Shown in pieces: positions 43,020 through 51,855 of a stretch of DNA of 64,000 nt. How positions within the stretch are numbered: the first letter of the stretch is position 1; each line of letters starts with the position of its first letter. The position numbers were made by a program, and so were the translations under genes. The stretch is from an uncultured Clostridium sp. (GTDB lineage Bacteria > Bacillota > Clostridia > Lachnospirales > Lachnospiraceae): the NCBI GenBank assembly GCA_946498245.1, contig CAMMNN010000005.1, forward strand, positions 1-64,000, read 5' to 3'. Under the pieces are notes generated by a model. That model was given only the letters and a program-made list of their open reading frames with translations. It was not told the origin of the DNA and searched no databases.

Positions 43020-45500
43020 TTACGCTTCCTCCTTCTCCTTTACCTGGATCCCCTCCAGAGATCCGTATAATACCTCTATCTCTCTTTCTATTTTTTCTCC
43101 GTTCCTCTTCTGCCGGTAAACCCCCCAGGCTTTGCCGCAAATAAAGAAACTGGAAAAATCATCTTTTAAAACTCTGGGATCAAAAGAAATTTCCCCTCGA
43201 TACATATCGCTTTCAAATCCCATAAGTGCATTTAAGATTCCCCAACTTGCCATAGCCCTGCAGTAATGATGGCCTGACTCGATCTCGCTGAAAGGATTCC
43301 TCTTATAGCCGTCGTAGCGATCTCTCACGGCCTTTACCATTGTCAGCCCCTCTTCCACAGCCCCGGCATACATCAGGTTGGCCGCCACTTCATACTCAAT
43401 TCCAGTCCAAACCTCGCCATAGTACGAAAGGGGGAATTGAGGCCGTCCGCCATGAGGCCAGCTTGCCGTTACCAAGCCTTTCTCATCATTAATGGCATAG
43501 GCTCTGTGAACGCTGTCTGTATGGTAAAAATCGTCCTTAAAATTGTACTGGAACACAGCTTTTGCCGCCGAGCTGATATGAGCGTGAGGGAGAATTTCCC
43601 CAATTCCTGCCATATGAGCTAAAAACTGGCCCAGAAGCTGATCCGAAAGGCAGCCTGTTCCTACCTGGTATTTATAGCGATCCACGTCCTCTAATCTTTG
43701 AATGTAATACTCTCCGTTAAACATGAGTTTGTCAGCCTTTTCTCTTCCTTTTTCAAAGGCCTCCCGATACCGGCTGCTCTTCTGGGAATCTCCTAAAATC
43801 TCCGCTATTTCTTCACAGCATTTTAAAGCTGCCAAAAAAATAAAATCTGTCATGGGATTGGGTCCGTAAAATTCAATGTCATAGGTCGTGTTCTGCTGCC
43901 CGTCCAGAACGAAATCCCCGTCCAAATCCCAATGGGAAAAGGCGTACTCCATGGCTTTTTCCACTTGGGGCCACAGTTCCTCTAAAAACTCCACATCCCC
44001 CGTATTCTTAAAATCCCGGTACAGCCGGACAATGCTTCCCAACTGACCGTCGCAGGCCGGAACCATAGCGTACCGCTTCTGCCCGAAAACCGAAAACATA
44101 CGGGTAGACATACAGCCCATTTCGTCCGTTTCCCGGCAAAACTCTACTCTTCTCATAGATTTTTCCAGATCCGGAAACAGGAAAGCCACTGTCTGAGCGT
44201 AATTCCATACATGGGGAACACTTCCGTATCCACAGCCAATCCAGTCCCGGATTCCTTCAAAGCCACCGAAAGTCCCGTCTTCCAGACGGAAGCACAACTG
44301 GCTTCTCAGGTTGGTAATATTTGCAGTCAGGGCATCGACTACATAGGCCGGGAGATTGGTTTTGCAGAACATGGCTTCCCTGAAATCGCGGCTTCCCTTT
44401 TCCAGTCTTTCCAAATTTCGGTATACGTACTCTCCCACGTCCCAGGCATTTTTAAAAATCCCTGCATAGTAGTTGCGGACAGTTCCGTACTGGCCTTTCC
44501 GGAAATTTTCGTAATCCTCGTCAAATTCAATCCAGGCCTTTACCCGGTTAGGAAAATACCAGGAAATCACAAAACGAAACGCCTTCTCTTCCCCAGGTTT
44601 CAAGGTTTCATAAATTCCCAGGGATCCGATCTTTTCCCGGCGCTTTAAAAAGCTGAAATCATGGAATCTGGCAAACTCACATCCAATGCTGCTGGACGCA
44701 CTCTCCGGTTCCAGTCTGCCGTCCTCTGTAAAATCGTCCCAAAAATCCTGAATGCCGTCCACCCACTCCCCGTCCAGCCATTGGGTTTTATAAGTAATAT
44801 TGGGGGCGTCCGACATAATGGCCATATTGCCGTACCGCAGATGGCTTTCCTCCAAATGTTCCGGGGTGTAATAAAGTCCCCGGATCTTTCCGGATTGGCG
44901 AAATTCATTTTTAACGCTGTCAGCCAGCTTCAGATTTTCAATGACATCGTAGCCTTCAAATGCCGATGCGTTTGGCAGCGTTCCCACAATGCAGACGTCC
45001 AGATCCCCGCCGCTTGTATTTTTCACACGGTACTCCATAATGGCGCAGGGAATCCCGGAATCCTTGCTGTTTAAGGGGATAAAAGGCGTATATGCCTCCA
45101 ATGTAATATTTATGGGCAGCTCGCTGTCCTGAAACCTCACCTCTCCAAAAGGGTACTGGCAAATCATTTCCGAGTCTTCCAGCCTGGGAAGATTGACCAG
45201 TTCCGCCTGAAGGTAGCCGTGGGAGCTGGTATAGGGCGGTATCAGCCGGGACTCCAGAATTTTAGCCACCGGTTTTTCTAACTCCGGCCCCGCAGTCCGT
45301 ACAGCGAAAAACGCCAGTGGAAATTTCGTATTTTTTTCCGGCCAGTTAAATAATTCCCAGTCCGTCATCTTCCCCCTGGAATCAATGGAAAAATTGCCGG
45401 TTCCAATGCCGCCCAGAAGGAAGCGAACCTCTGATGCCTCTCTTGGATAGATCCTTTGCTCCCTGGAAAATAGCTCCTCTTTGGAAAAAACAGTTCCCAT
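43020..45500 (-). CDS. GH116-family glycosidase (bacterial GBA2-like beta-glucosidase)
   Basis: 826 residues from ATG 45500 (AGGAGGAGAGA site; the track start at 45578 is too early). It has an N-terminal beta-sandwich (about 25-330, RFLLGGIGTGNFSID) and a C-terminal alpha/alpha barrel of the DUF608/GH116 type (TYDIEFYGPNPMTDFIFLAAL, WTGIEYEVAANLMYAG holding the nucleophile Glu, YCRAMASWGILNALMG). Family members are mainly beta-glucosidases or beta-xylosidases. No signal peptide, so it acts on imported sugars. First gene of the operon; its promoter overlaps the regulator's promoter. Confidence 0.87.
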   Translation of the reverse strand: MGTVFSKEELFSREQRIYPREASEVRFLLGGIGTGNFSIDSRGKMTDWELFNWPEKNTKFPLAFFAVRTAGPELEKPVAKILESRLIPPYTSSHGYLQAELVNLPRLEDSEMICQYPFGEVRFQDSELPINITLEAYTPFIPLNSKDSGIPCAIMEYRVKNTSGGDLDVCIVGTLPNASAFEGYDVIENLKLADSVKNEFRQSGKIRGLYYTPEHLEESHLRYGNMAIMSDAPNITYKTQWLDGEWVDGIQDFWDDFTEDGRLEPESASSSIGCEFARFHDFSFLKRREKIGSLGIYETLKPGEEKAFRFVISWYFPNRVKAWIEFDEDYENFRKGQYGTVRNYYAGIFKNAWDVGEYVYRNLERLEKGSRDFREAMFCKTNLPAYVVDALTANITNLRSQLCFRLEDGTFGGFEGIRDWIGCGYGSVPHVWNYAQTVAFLFPDLEKSMRRVEFCRETDEMGCMSTRMFSVFGQKRYAMVPACDGQLGSIVRLYRDFKNTGDVEFLEELWPQVEKAMEYAFSHWDLDGDFVLDGQQNTTYDIEFYGPNPMTDFIFLAALKCCEEIAEILGDSQKSSRYREAFEKGREKADKLMFNGEYYIQRLEDVDRYKYQVGTGCLSDQLLGQFLAHMAGIGEILPHAHISSAAKAVFQYNFKDDFYHTDSVHRAYAINDEKGLVTASWPHGGRPQFPLSYYGEVWTGIEYEVAANLMYAGAVEEGLTMVKAVRDRYDGYKRNPFSEIESGHHYCRAMASWGILNALMGFESDMYRGEISFDPRVLKDDFSSFFICGKAWGVYRQKRNGEKIEREIEVLYGSLEGIQVKEKEEA

Positions 45501-45525
45501 TCTCTCCTCCTTTCCATTTATTCGG

Positions 45526-45538
45526 TTGTTCGAATAAG
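45526..45538. promoter_or_regulatory. putative GntR-type operator, proximal to GH116
   Basis: TTGTTCGAATAAG, centred on the palindrome TTCGAA. An almost identical site lies at 45597. The two centres are 71 bp apart. This site falls in the leader of the GH116 transcript. Confidence 0.5.
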
Positions 45539-45553
45539 TTGTGTTGTTTTTTT

Positions 45554-45576
45554 GCTCCCTATGGGAATTAGGGAGC
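45554..45576. other. 8-bp inverted repeat between the two operators
   Basis: GCTCCCTA/TAGGGAGC with a 7-base loop. T-rich flanks are on both sides. It lies in the GH116 operon leader. It could be an RNA hairpin or a second kind of protein-binding site. Confidence 0.5.
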
Positions 45577-45592
45577 ATTTTTCTTAGCTATA

Positions 45593-45621
45593 TTGATTGT
45601 TCGAATGTTTTGTGCTATAAT
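45593..45621 (+). promoter_or_regulatory. promoter of the GntR-SBP regulator
   Basis: TTGATT (45593-45598) and TATAAT (45616-45621) with 17 bp between. Operator TTGTTCGAATG lies in the spacer and overlaps the end of the -35, so binding there should block RNA polymerase (autorepression). Confidence 0.7.
45597..45609. promoter_or_regulatory. putative GntR-type operator within the divergent promoter
   Basis: TTGTTCGAATGTT, sharing TTGTTCGAAT with the 45526 site. It sits in the spacer of the regulator promoter and just downstream of the predicted GH116 transcription start, so one bound dimer could repress both. Confidence 0.6.
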
Positions 45622-45648
45622 TCTAACACCGGACACCTGGTTTGTCAA
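45620..45648 (-). promoter_or_regulatory. promoter of the GH116-ABC-GH32 operon
   Basis: Perfect TTGACA (45643-45648) and TAGAAT (45620-45625) on the minus strand, 17 bp apart. Its -10 overlaps the regulator's -10 by two bases, so the promoters face each other and cannot both be occupied. Confidence 0.75.
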
Positions 45649-45680
45649 TACCGGGGCCGGATCTTTTATAAGGAGCTCAT

Positions 45681-47138
45681 ATGAACGCAAAGCCAAGAAT
45701 CCCCAAATACGTTATCATCAAAAACCAATTATCCGAAGAGATTGTCAAAGGCGTGTATGCCGTAGGCGAGGCTATCCCTTCTGACAATGAACTGATGCGG
45801 ACCCTTCATGTCAGCAAAAGCACCATTACCCAGGCATTAAAATCTCTGGAAGCAGAAGGCTATATCTCCCGCCAGCAAGGACGGGGCAGTTTTGTCCTTC
45901 CCCGTCCTCAAAAAAAGGTGACCCTTTCTCTGTATATCTGTCCCATGGAACATGGAGAGGAGGCGTTTTGGACTTCTTTAGTACAGAACTTTAATCAGGG
46001 CAGGCAGGATTGTCAGATTTTCCTGACCTTTTTATCCAACCAGACCGCTCCCCTTCGGGACATTCTCCTTCAGCGTTTTGCCAGCGGAAACGCCCCGGAT
46101 CTCTTTTCTCTGGACGGTCCCGACGTGCCTTATTGGGCCTACATGGATTCCCTGATGCCTCTGGACGCCTATCTGCCGGAAGAGATGCTTCAGTCTTTTA
46201 TTGAACCTATTCTTCAGCAGGGAACCTTTCAGGGGCATCTCTACCATCTGGGATACACGGAATCTTCCCTCTGCATTCTTTATAATAAAAAGCTTTTTGC
46301 GTCTCACGGCATCTCTGTTCCAGAAACTGCCGATGAGGCCTGGACCTGGGAAGAATTTACCGACGTCTGTTCCTATCTGAAAAGGCACTCGGATCTCCCC
46401 TATCCTCTGCTCATGGACTCCGGAAGAGGTCTTTCCCCCCGCCAGGGAGAATGGCTGACCTACTCCGGTCTTCCTTTTATTGAGCAAAACAATGGCCGCC
46501 TTTTTAACCCCGATTTCTCCCGAACCGAGGGATACGTAAATTCGCCGGAAACAGTTTCCGCCATGAACTGGCTGGGGGAATTGTTCCACAAATACCACTA
46601 CACTCACACAGAAAACCTAAGCGGGCTTTTTCCCGGCAATTTTGCCATGAGCCTGTCTCTTCCCAGCGCGTATTTTCAGACGGCAAAACATGAGGATTCC
46701 ATCGGAATCCTCCCCCTGCCCCGCGCCCGTCGGGCCGCCACTCCCCACGGTTCCTGGGGACTGTCTATGGCCCGCCAAACAAAATATCCGGAGCTGTGCG
46801 CCGAATTTCTGCGCTATGTGTTTAATTTTCAGAATCAGCTTAAAATCAGCCAGTACACAGGAATGCCTGTAATTAAGGAAATCTATGACGCTATGGAAAG
46901 CTTTCACGCCGTTTCCGGCCAAACCGGTATCCTGTTTTCCCAGCTCAGGAACTCCTCCTTTACCCGCCCCCAGACTCCGGCCTATCCGTTTTTCAGCAAG
47001 CAGTTTTCATATGCCTACTACAACATTGCCCTGGGGGCTGATCCGCAAAAAGAAATGGATCATCTGGCCCGACTGACAGACGACCATCTTTACCGGCACC
47101 ATTACTATCGTTCTAAATGGAATACAAGTGGTTTATAA
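45681..47138 (+). CDS. GntR-type regulator fused to an ABC solute-binding-protein-like sensor
   Basis: 485 residues, ATG 45681 after AAGGAG. An N-terminal GntR winged helix (about 1-75, PSDNELMRTLHVSKSTITQAL, SRQQGRGSFV) is joined to about 390 residues with the SBP_bac_1 pattern (RFASGNAPDLFSLDGPDVPYW, GYTESSLCILYNKKLFASHG, FAMSLSLPSAYF, PEFLRYV-like end). No signal peptide. The sensor therefore resembles the transporter's own binding protein kept in the cytoplasm. It should bind the imported sugar and control the divergent operon and itself. Confidence 0.87.
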   Translation: MNAKPRIPKYVIIKNQLSEEIVKGVYAVGEAIPSDNELMRTLHVSKSTITQALKSLEAEGYISRQQGRGSFVLPRPQKKVTLSLYICPMEHGEEAFWTSLVQNFNQGRQDCQIFLTFLSNQTAPLRDILLQRFASGNAPDLFSLDGPDVPYWAYMDSLMPLDAYLPEEMLQSFIEPILQQGTFQGHLYHLGYTESSLCILYNKKLFASHGISVPETADEAWTWEEFTDVCSYLKRHSDLPYPLLMDSGRGLSPRQGEWLTYSGLPFIEQNNGRLFNPDFSRTEGYVNSPETVSAMNWLGELFHKYHYTHTENLSGLFPGNFAMSLSLPSAYFQTAKHEDSIGILPLPRARRAATPHGSWGLSMARQTKYPELCAEFLRYVFNFQNQLKISQYTGMPVIKEIYDAMESFHAVSGQTGILFSQLRNSSFTRPQTPAYPFFSKQFSYAYYNIALGADPQKEMDHLARLTDDHLYRHHYYRSKWNTSGL

Positions 47139-47168
47139 CCAAGAGCTCTTCCTACAAGTCATGAAATA

Positions 47169-47207
47169 ACCGGACGAGAATGCTTTATACCCGTCCGGAT
47201 TCTTTTG
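47169..47207 (+). terminator. terminator of the GntR-SBP gene
   Basis: CCGGACG/CGTCCGG stem with a 15-base loop followed by ATTCTTTTGCTT, about 30 bases past the stop codon. Confidence 0.75.
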
Positions 47208-47237
47208 CTTACATATTTCTAAAGATATTGTAACGTC

Positions 47238-47268
47238 TTGACAAGAGCGTGTATAATAACTCTATAAT
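47238..47268 (+). promoter_or_regulatory. probable promoter of the glycosyltransferase gene
   Basis: TTGACA (47238-47243) and TATAAT (47263-47268) with a long 19-bp spacer; a second TATAAT lies only 8 bp from the -35. A leader of about 140 bases without a gene follows. Confidence 0.5.
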
Positions 47269-47416
47269 TGCGACAGTTTTCGCGCAGTTACAGCCACATG
47301 GAAGTTATATAATCACAGGCCCCAGAAATGTTATCTATCCTGCATAGGTAGGGCTTGTTTTGCCTATACCAGGATTATGCCGTTATATCAGGTAAATAAA
47401 GATAGGAGTGGTCATT

Positions 47417-49231
47417 ATGCTTAATGAAGAAAACGTATGTACAGAAATTTACAATATTACAGAAAAAAATTTGGAAACACAAAATGAATCCGTTCATCTG
47501 CCAATGCCTAAAATCCCCTTTATTTATTCTGTAAAAGCCACCCCTGGAATAGCAAATATTAAAGAGATGGCGCAGTGTAAGAATAATATGGAATTTTTAA
47601 ATCTTGCTTATTGGTCGCTATTATTCAGGCTCCCAGACGAAGATGCTATTGCAATTTGGAAACAATCAGAGCAATTACCTTGTAGAGAATTTCAAAAAAG
47701 GGTTATACATCAGTTGATTAATTCAACAGAATTTTTATCAAAAGGCTGCAAAGTTACTAATAATATTTTTGGTTTGAATATATTTAGACGGGTTGCTGTA
47801 AAAATTTATAGAAACTCACCTGATACATTCAAAATGATTTTAAAAAAGCTATATCTGAAGCTAAAGGCAAGATCCAAAAGCGCAAAATTGTATATAGACA
47901 TTAGCAGTATGTTATCTTCAAACTTCCTCACAAGTATTCATCTGGTTGTCCAGGAAGTTGTATATTGTAATTTAAATATCTTTAGAACAATTATTGTAAA
48001 AATTCATAGGAACTCATCTGATGCATTCACAAAATTTTTTGAAAAGCTATATCTGAAGCTAAGGAAAAGATCCCAAAAAACAAAATTGTATATAGACATT
48101 AGCAGTATGTTATCTTCAGACTACCTTACAGGCATTCAGCGAGTTGTTCAGGAAGTTGTATATAGACTCCTTAACAATAACCATTTTGAAGTTGTACTGC
48201 TGAATTTTGATGAAAAAAAGAATAAATTTTATGTCTTTAATAAAAGTAACTTTTTAGACAGGTATCTCACAGGGAAATCTGAAATACATATAAATGAAAA
48301 AAGGAAATATCTAAAGTTTAAAGATTTTGGTAAAAATTCTATATTTTTTGACATTGATGCTGTTTGGAATGTTAAATTAGTCCGTTCATTCCTATATAAA
48401 ACGCTAAAGGCATTAAATATAAAAATTGTTACATTTGTGCATGATATTATTCCTATTACTGATCCTTTTTATTGCGACTTAGCAACGGTATGCCAATTTA
48501 TGAATTACACCAGTGCAGCTATAAATTATTCTGATCGAATCCTCACTTCCACAGAAGCAACAAAAGATGCGCTTAAAAAACTAATGTATCAAACAGATTC
48601 TAAACTGACAGATATGGGGGTGACATGGTTAGGTTCCGATTTCAGGCATTATGATGATTATGAAAAATTAGATGCCAGCATTGTAGACAAAGTAAAAAAT
48701 CACAAATACGTATTATTAGTAGGAACGCTAGAACCCAGAAAAAATCATAAAATTTTGTTAGAAGCATTTGACAGAGAATTGTTTGATCGCGGTTTAACGC
48801 TGGTATTTGCAGGGCGATACGGCTGGAATATTGATGAATTAAAAGTAACAATGGAAAATCACCCTCAGAAAAACCTACAGTTCTACCACCTTCAGAAAGC
48901 AAATGATATGACCATTGACTGGCTGTACAGAAATGCATTTTTAAGCGTGTACCCTAGCTTTAATGAAGGTTTTGGCCTTCCAATTATTGAGGCTTTGGAG
49001 CGCGGCTGTCCGGTTATCGCTTCTGATTGTAAAGTATTAATGGAAGTTGGAAAAGACTACTGCGAATATTTCATTCAAAACAATGCGGACTCTCTTATTG
49101 ATATAGTAAAGAAATATCATTTAAATTCCGAACTCTACGATAAATGGAAAGAAAAAATCTCAAAGTTTAGGCCAATTCTGTGGAATGAGGTTGTAAATAG
49201 AATGGAAATAGAGCTGAATCATGTTAAATAA
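47417..49231 (+). CDS. GT4-family glycosyltransferase with DUF4214-like N-terminus and an internal tandem duplication
   Basis: 604 residues from ATG 47417 (AGGAG, eight-base spacing; the track's GTG is less likely). The N-terminal part (about 50-115, YWSLLFRLPDEDA, INSTEFL) resembles DUF4214. The C-terminal part is a GT-B fold (VGTLEPRKNHK, FAGRYGW, YPSFNEGFGLPIIEAL with the EX7E pair, PVIASD). Residues of about 121-252 are two copies of a 66-residue unit (NIF...RN, KLYIDISSMLSS, VVQEVVY), the first more diverged. Coding sequence is markedly AT-rich compared with both neighbours, which suggests transfer. It likely glycosylates a polysaccharide or protein; the acceptor is unknown. Confidence 0.85.
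   Translation: MLNEENVCTEIYNITEKNLETQNESVHLPMPKIPFIYSVKATPGIANIKEMAQCKNNMEFLNLAYWSLLFRLPDEDAIAIWKQSEQLPCREFQKRVIHQLINSTEFLSKGCKVTNNIFGLNIFRRVAVKIYRNSPDTFKMILKKLYLKLKARSKSAKLYIDISSMLSSNFLTSIHLVVQEVVYCNLNIFRTIIVKIHRNSSDAFTKFFEKLYLKLRKRSQKTKLYIDISSMLSSDYLTGIQRVVQEVVYRLLNNNHFEVVLLNFDEKKNKFYVFNKSNFLDRYLTGKSEIHINEKRKYLKFKDFGKNSIFFDIDAVWNVKLVRSFLYKTLKALNIKIVTFVHDIIPITDPFYCDLATVCQFMNYTSAAINYSDRILTSTEATKDALKKLMYQTDSKLTDMGVTWLGSDFRHYDDYEKLDASIVDKVKNHKYVLLVGTLEPRKNHKILLEAFDRELFDRGLTLVFAGRYGWNIDELKVTMENHPQKNLQFYHLQKANDMTIDWLYRNAFLSVYPSFNEGFGLPIIEALERGCPVIASDCKVLMEVGKDYCEYFIQNNADSLIDIVKKYHLNSELYDKWKEKISKFRPILWNEVVNRMEIELNHVK
47777..48172 (+). repeat. 198-bp in-frame tandem duplication
   Basis: Two copies offset by exactly 198 bp (66 codons). 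For example, a stretch beginning AAAATTGTATATAGACATTA is identical at 47884 and 48082, and CAGGAAGTTGTATAT recurs at 47951 and 48149. The first copy interrupts what should be the start of the GT domain. Confidence 0.9.
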
Positions 49232-49281
49232 AAGAAAACCCCATGTACAGGTGTGCGCTGCCGCGCACCCACGCACCAAAC

Positions 49282-49308
49282 AGGGGCAGAGTCAACCGCT
49301 CTGCCCCT
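49282..49308. terminator. hairpin between the convergent glycosyltransferase and pgi genes
   Basis: A perfect 10-bp stem, AGGGGCAGAG/CTCTGCCCCT, with a 7-base loop. T-runs are weak on both strands. A second GC-rich inverted repeat (GTGTGCGC/GCGCAC) lies at about 49251-49270. Confidence 0.6.
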
Positions 49309-49339
49309 AAAGTTATATTTCTTATTATAATCTTCTTAA

Positions 49340-50689
49340 TTATAATCTCTTTAACAGCTTCTCTCTCTCCGCCTCATATCCCGGCTTACCCAGAAGAGCG
49401 AACATATTTTTCTTATAGCTCTCCACTCCAGGCTGATTAAAGGGATTTACACCCAGCAGGTATCCGCTGATGCCGCAGGCAAATTCGAAGAAGTAGAACA
49501 ACTGGCCCAGATAGTAAGCATTCTGCTCCGGAATATTGACTACCAGGTTGGGAACCTGTCCGTCAGTATGGGCCAAAATGGTTCCGTTCATAGCGCTCTT
49601 ATTTACAAAATCCACGCTCTTTCCGGCCAGATAGTTCATGCCGTCGGTATCCACGGCCTCTTCCTTGAGAAGCACTTCCGCTTCGGAAGTTTCTACGTTC
49701 ATAACGGTTTCAAACATGATTCTGGCTCCATCCTGGATAAACTGGCCCATAGAATGGAGATCCGTGGTCAGGTCTACTGCGTGAGGCAGGATTCCCTTCT
49801 GATCCTTGCCTTCGCTTTCTCCGTACAACTGCTTCCACCACTCAGATACGTAGTGAAGGCTGGGTTCGTAATTGGCTACAATCTCAACCTGTTTGCCCTT
49901 GCGCAGTAAGATATTGCGGACTGCGGCGTACAGCAGGGCCGGATTCTCTTCATAAGGAGTTTCCAGAGCTTTCTTTCTTCCGTAAGCGGCGCCTTCCATT
50001 AACTGGTCAATATCCGCCCCGCTGACTGCAATAGGCAGCAGACCAACGGCTGTAAGTACGGAGAAACGGCCTCCAACATCATCAGGAACCACGAAGGACT
50101 CATAGCCTTCCTCATTTGCCAGACTCTTTAAAGCTCCTCTGGCCTTGTCAGTGGTGGCATAGATTCTCTTATTGGCCTCTTCTTTGCCGTACTTTTCAAT
50201 AAGCAGCTCCTTAAATACGCGGAATGCGATGGCCGGCTCAGTGGTTGTACCGGATTTGGAGATAATATTAATGGAGAAATCTTTCCCCTTCAATACATCC
50301 TGAAGGTCCTTTATATATTTGCTGCTGATGCTGTTTCCTACAAAGTAAATTTCCGGGGTTTTTCTCTCTTCCTTAGAAAGTACATTGTAGAAACTATGGG
50401 ATAAAAATTCAATGGCAGCTCTGGCTCCCAGATAGGATCCTCCGATTCCGATTACCAGAAGGACATCGGAATCTGACTGAATCTTCTTTGCCGCTTCCTT
50501 GATTCTGGCAAACTCTTCCTTGTCATAATCCACCGGCAGATCAATCCATCCTAAAAAGTCATTTCCTGCCCCGCTTCTCTCCGTCAGAACATCTTTAGCG
50601 CATAAAACAGAGGCCTTCATATTTGCCAGTTCTTCTGCGGAAATAAAGCCTGCTGTTTTGGAATAATCAAATGTGACTTCTCTTCCCAT
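49340..50689 (-). CDS. pgi: glucose-6-phosphate isomerase
   Basis: 449 residues, the short form common in Firmicutes. It interconverts glucose 6-phosphate and fructose 6-phosphate. Motifs: [45 protein letters not shown] and a C-terminal [14 protein letters not shown] with the catalytic lysine region. AAAGGAGAGGATAGCG precedes ATG 50689. It links glucokinase and glycogen metabolism to glycolysis. Confidence 0.97.
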   Translation of the reverse strand: MGREVTFDYSKTAGFISAEELANMKASVLCAKDVLTERSGAGNDFLGWIDLPVDYDKEEFARIKEAAKKIQSDSDVLLVIGIGGSYLGARAAIEFLSHSFYNVLSKEERKTPEIYFVGNSISSKYIKDLQDVLKGKDFSINIISKSGTTTEPAIAFRVFKELLIEKYGKEEANKRIYATTDKARGALKSLANEEGYESFVVPDDVGGRFSVLTAVGLLPIAVSGADIDQLMEGAAYGRKKALETPYEENPALLYAAVRNILLRKGKQVEIVANYEPSLHYVSEWWKQLYGESEGKDQKGILPHAVDLTTDLHSMGQFIQDGARIMFETVMNVETSEAEVLLKEEAVDTDGMNYLAGKSVDFVNKSAMNGTILAHTDGQVPNLVVNIPEQNAYYLGQLFYFFEFACGISGYLLGVNPFNQPGVESYKKNMFALLGKPGYEAEREKLLKRL

Positions 50690-50741
50690 CGCTATCCTCT
50701 CCTTTTTCTGAAGTTTTATTTTGTAACGGTTTATTAAATCG

Positions 50742-50747
50742 ATTATA
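50742..50747 (-). promoter_or_regulatory. -10 element of pgi
   Basis: TATAAT on the minus strand, preceded by TGTGC (an extended TGn type), about 52 bases before the start. No consensus -35. Confidence 0.45.
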
Positions 50748-50767
50748 GCACAGTTACGCCCAAAAAT

Positions 50768-51580
50768 CTATCCCAGATATTCCCGGATGATCTCGCCTAA
50801 CACCCGGATCTCCTCCGGCTTCAGTTCTTTCATCCATCCGGTTCCGTCATCATTTCCTCCCGCCAATTTATCCGGCGCGTCTTTTCCCGACGAAACCTTT
50901 TCTCTTCCCCGGTCCCGGCTGGCAGCCGTTTCCGTTATCGTCCTCTGCTCCATGGCTCTCCGGGCGCTCTTTTTTTCCCGCAGTTCCCTCACATTGTTTC
51001 TTGCCGGCTGCACAGGTTCGCTTTCCAGAAGCCTCGCGCTGTCTTCAGCGGGCTCTGATACCCGTTCTATTGCCATTCTGTGCCACAGAGAATTTTCCAG
51101 GTAATCCTGAAGTCCGGCCAGCAATTGTTGGCGGCGGTTTTCCAGGCCTGTCCCATTTTCTACCATTATATTTAAAACGGCAGCCAGTATTCCAGCCGTA
51201 CCGTAGAGAACAATATAATACGAATCACAGCGGTACCAGTATGCCAGAAAAGACAATACGCCTCCGGCCAGGAGGCACAGCCAATTCATTTGGCTGGAAA
51301 GTCCGGCCCATCCCGCCGGCGTCAGAACTCCCACTTTGGCTTCAAAAAGCTGTTTTTCCAGGTATGCCCGGGTATTGGCGATTCCCTGGCTTACCCGGTA
51401 GGCGTCTTCCGCCTTTTGCTTTAAATTTCTCAGATACTTGTTTTTTGTAATTGCCATGTTGTTTGTTTCTTTGATCATTCTTTTGTAGGAGTTCTTTGCA
51501 ATTACTTTACTGACTATCCCCAAGAGGCAGATAACCGCCAATAAGTACAATGCAGTTCCATTTTGTAATACTTGCAGCAT
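50768..51580 (-). CDS. membrane protein of unknown function
   Basis: 270 residues from ATG 51580 (AAAGGGGAG). One N-terminal transmembrane helix (about 8-28), a charged helical segment (about 30-75), two further helices (about 95-115 and 120-140), then a long hydrophilic C-terminus rich in Glu, Arg and Ser ending in a short conserved-looking segment (WMKELKPEEIRVLGEIIREYL). I recognise no family, though such proteins are common in Lachnospiraceae. It has its own promoter and precedes pgi. Confidence 0.75.
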   Translation of the reverse strand: MLQVLQNGTALYLLAVICLLGIVSKVIAKNSYKRMIKETNNMAITKNKYLRNLKQKAEDAYRVSQGIANTRAYLEKQLFEAKVGVLTPAGWAGLSSQMNWLCLLAGGVLSFLAYWYRCDSYYIVLYGTAGILAAVLNIMVENGTGLENRRQQLLAGLQDYLENSLWHRMAIERVSEPAEDSARLLESEPVQPARNNVRELREKKSARRAMEQRTITETAASRDRGREKVSSGKDAPDKLAGGNDDGTGWMKELKPEEIRVLGEIIREYLG

Positions 51581-51759
51581 AGATTTTAAACTCCCCTTTC
51601 TCGCCAAGCTCCTGACAGGCATCTAAAAGGCGCCATTCCTTCGGCACGTATCCGCGCCCGCCGGTATCCGGGGCAGGTGACCGGTCCTTTCCCGCCATTC
51701 CTGTATCCGGCCTGTGAAATGCCTCGCCCATTGTCCTGTCCGGCTTTGCTGTAAATCAC

Positions 51760-51788
51760 ATTATAGCGGCGAAAATCACTTTTGGGAA
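51760..51788 (-). promoter_or_regulatory. promoter of the 50768 membrane protein gene
   Basis: TTCCCA (51783-51788) and TATAAT (51760-51765) on the minus strand with 17 bp between. It implies a leader of about 170 bases; the two small overlapping ORFs in that leader have no ribosome sites. Confidence 0.45.
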
Positions 51789-51855
51789 GTTCAAAACCCC
51801 TAGAATCTTTCGTCAAATTCTCCCTAAAATCGAATCTTACCTCTTTTTGAAGAGC

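Noticed and set aside
51586-51816. 76-residue minus-strand ORF before the 50768 gene
   Set aside because: No ribosome site, low-complexity composition, and a TATAAT lies inside it; better read as a leader.
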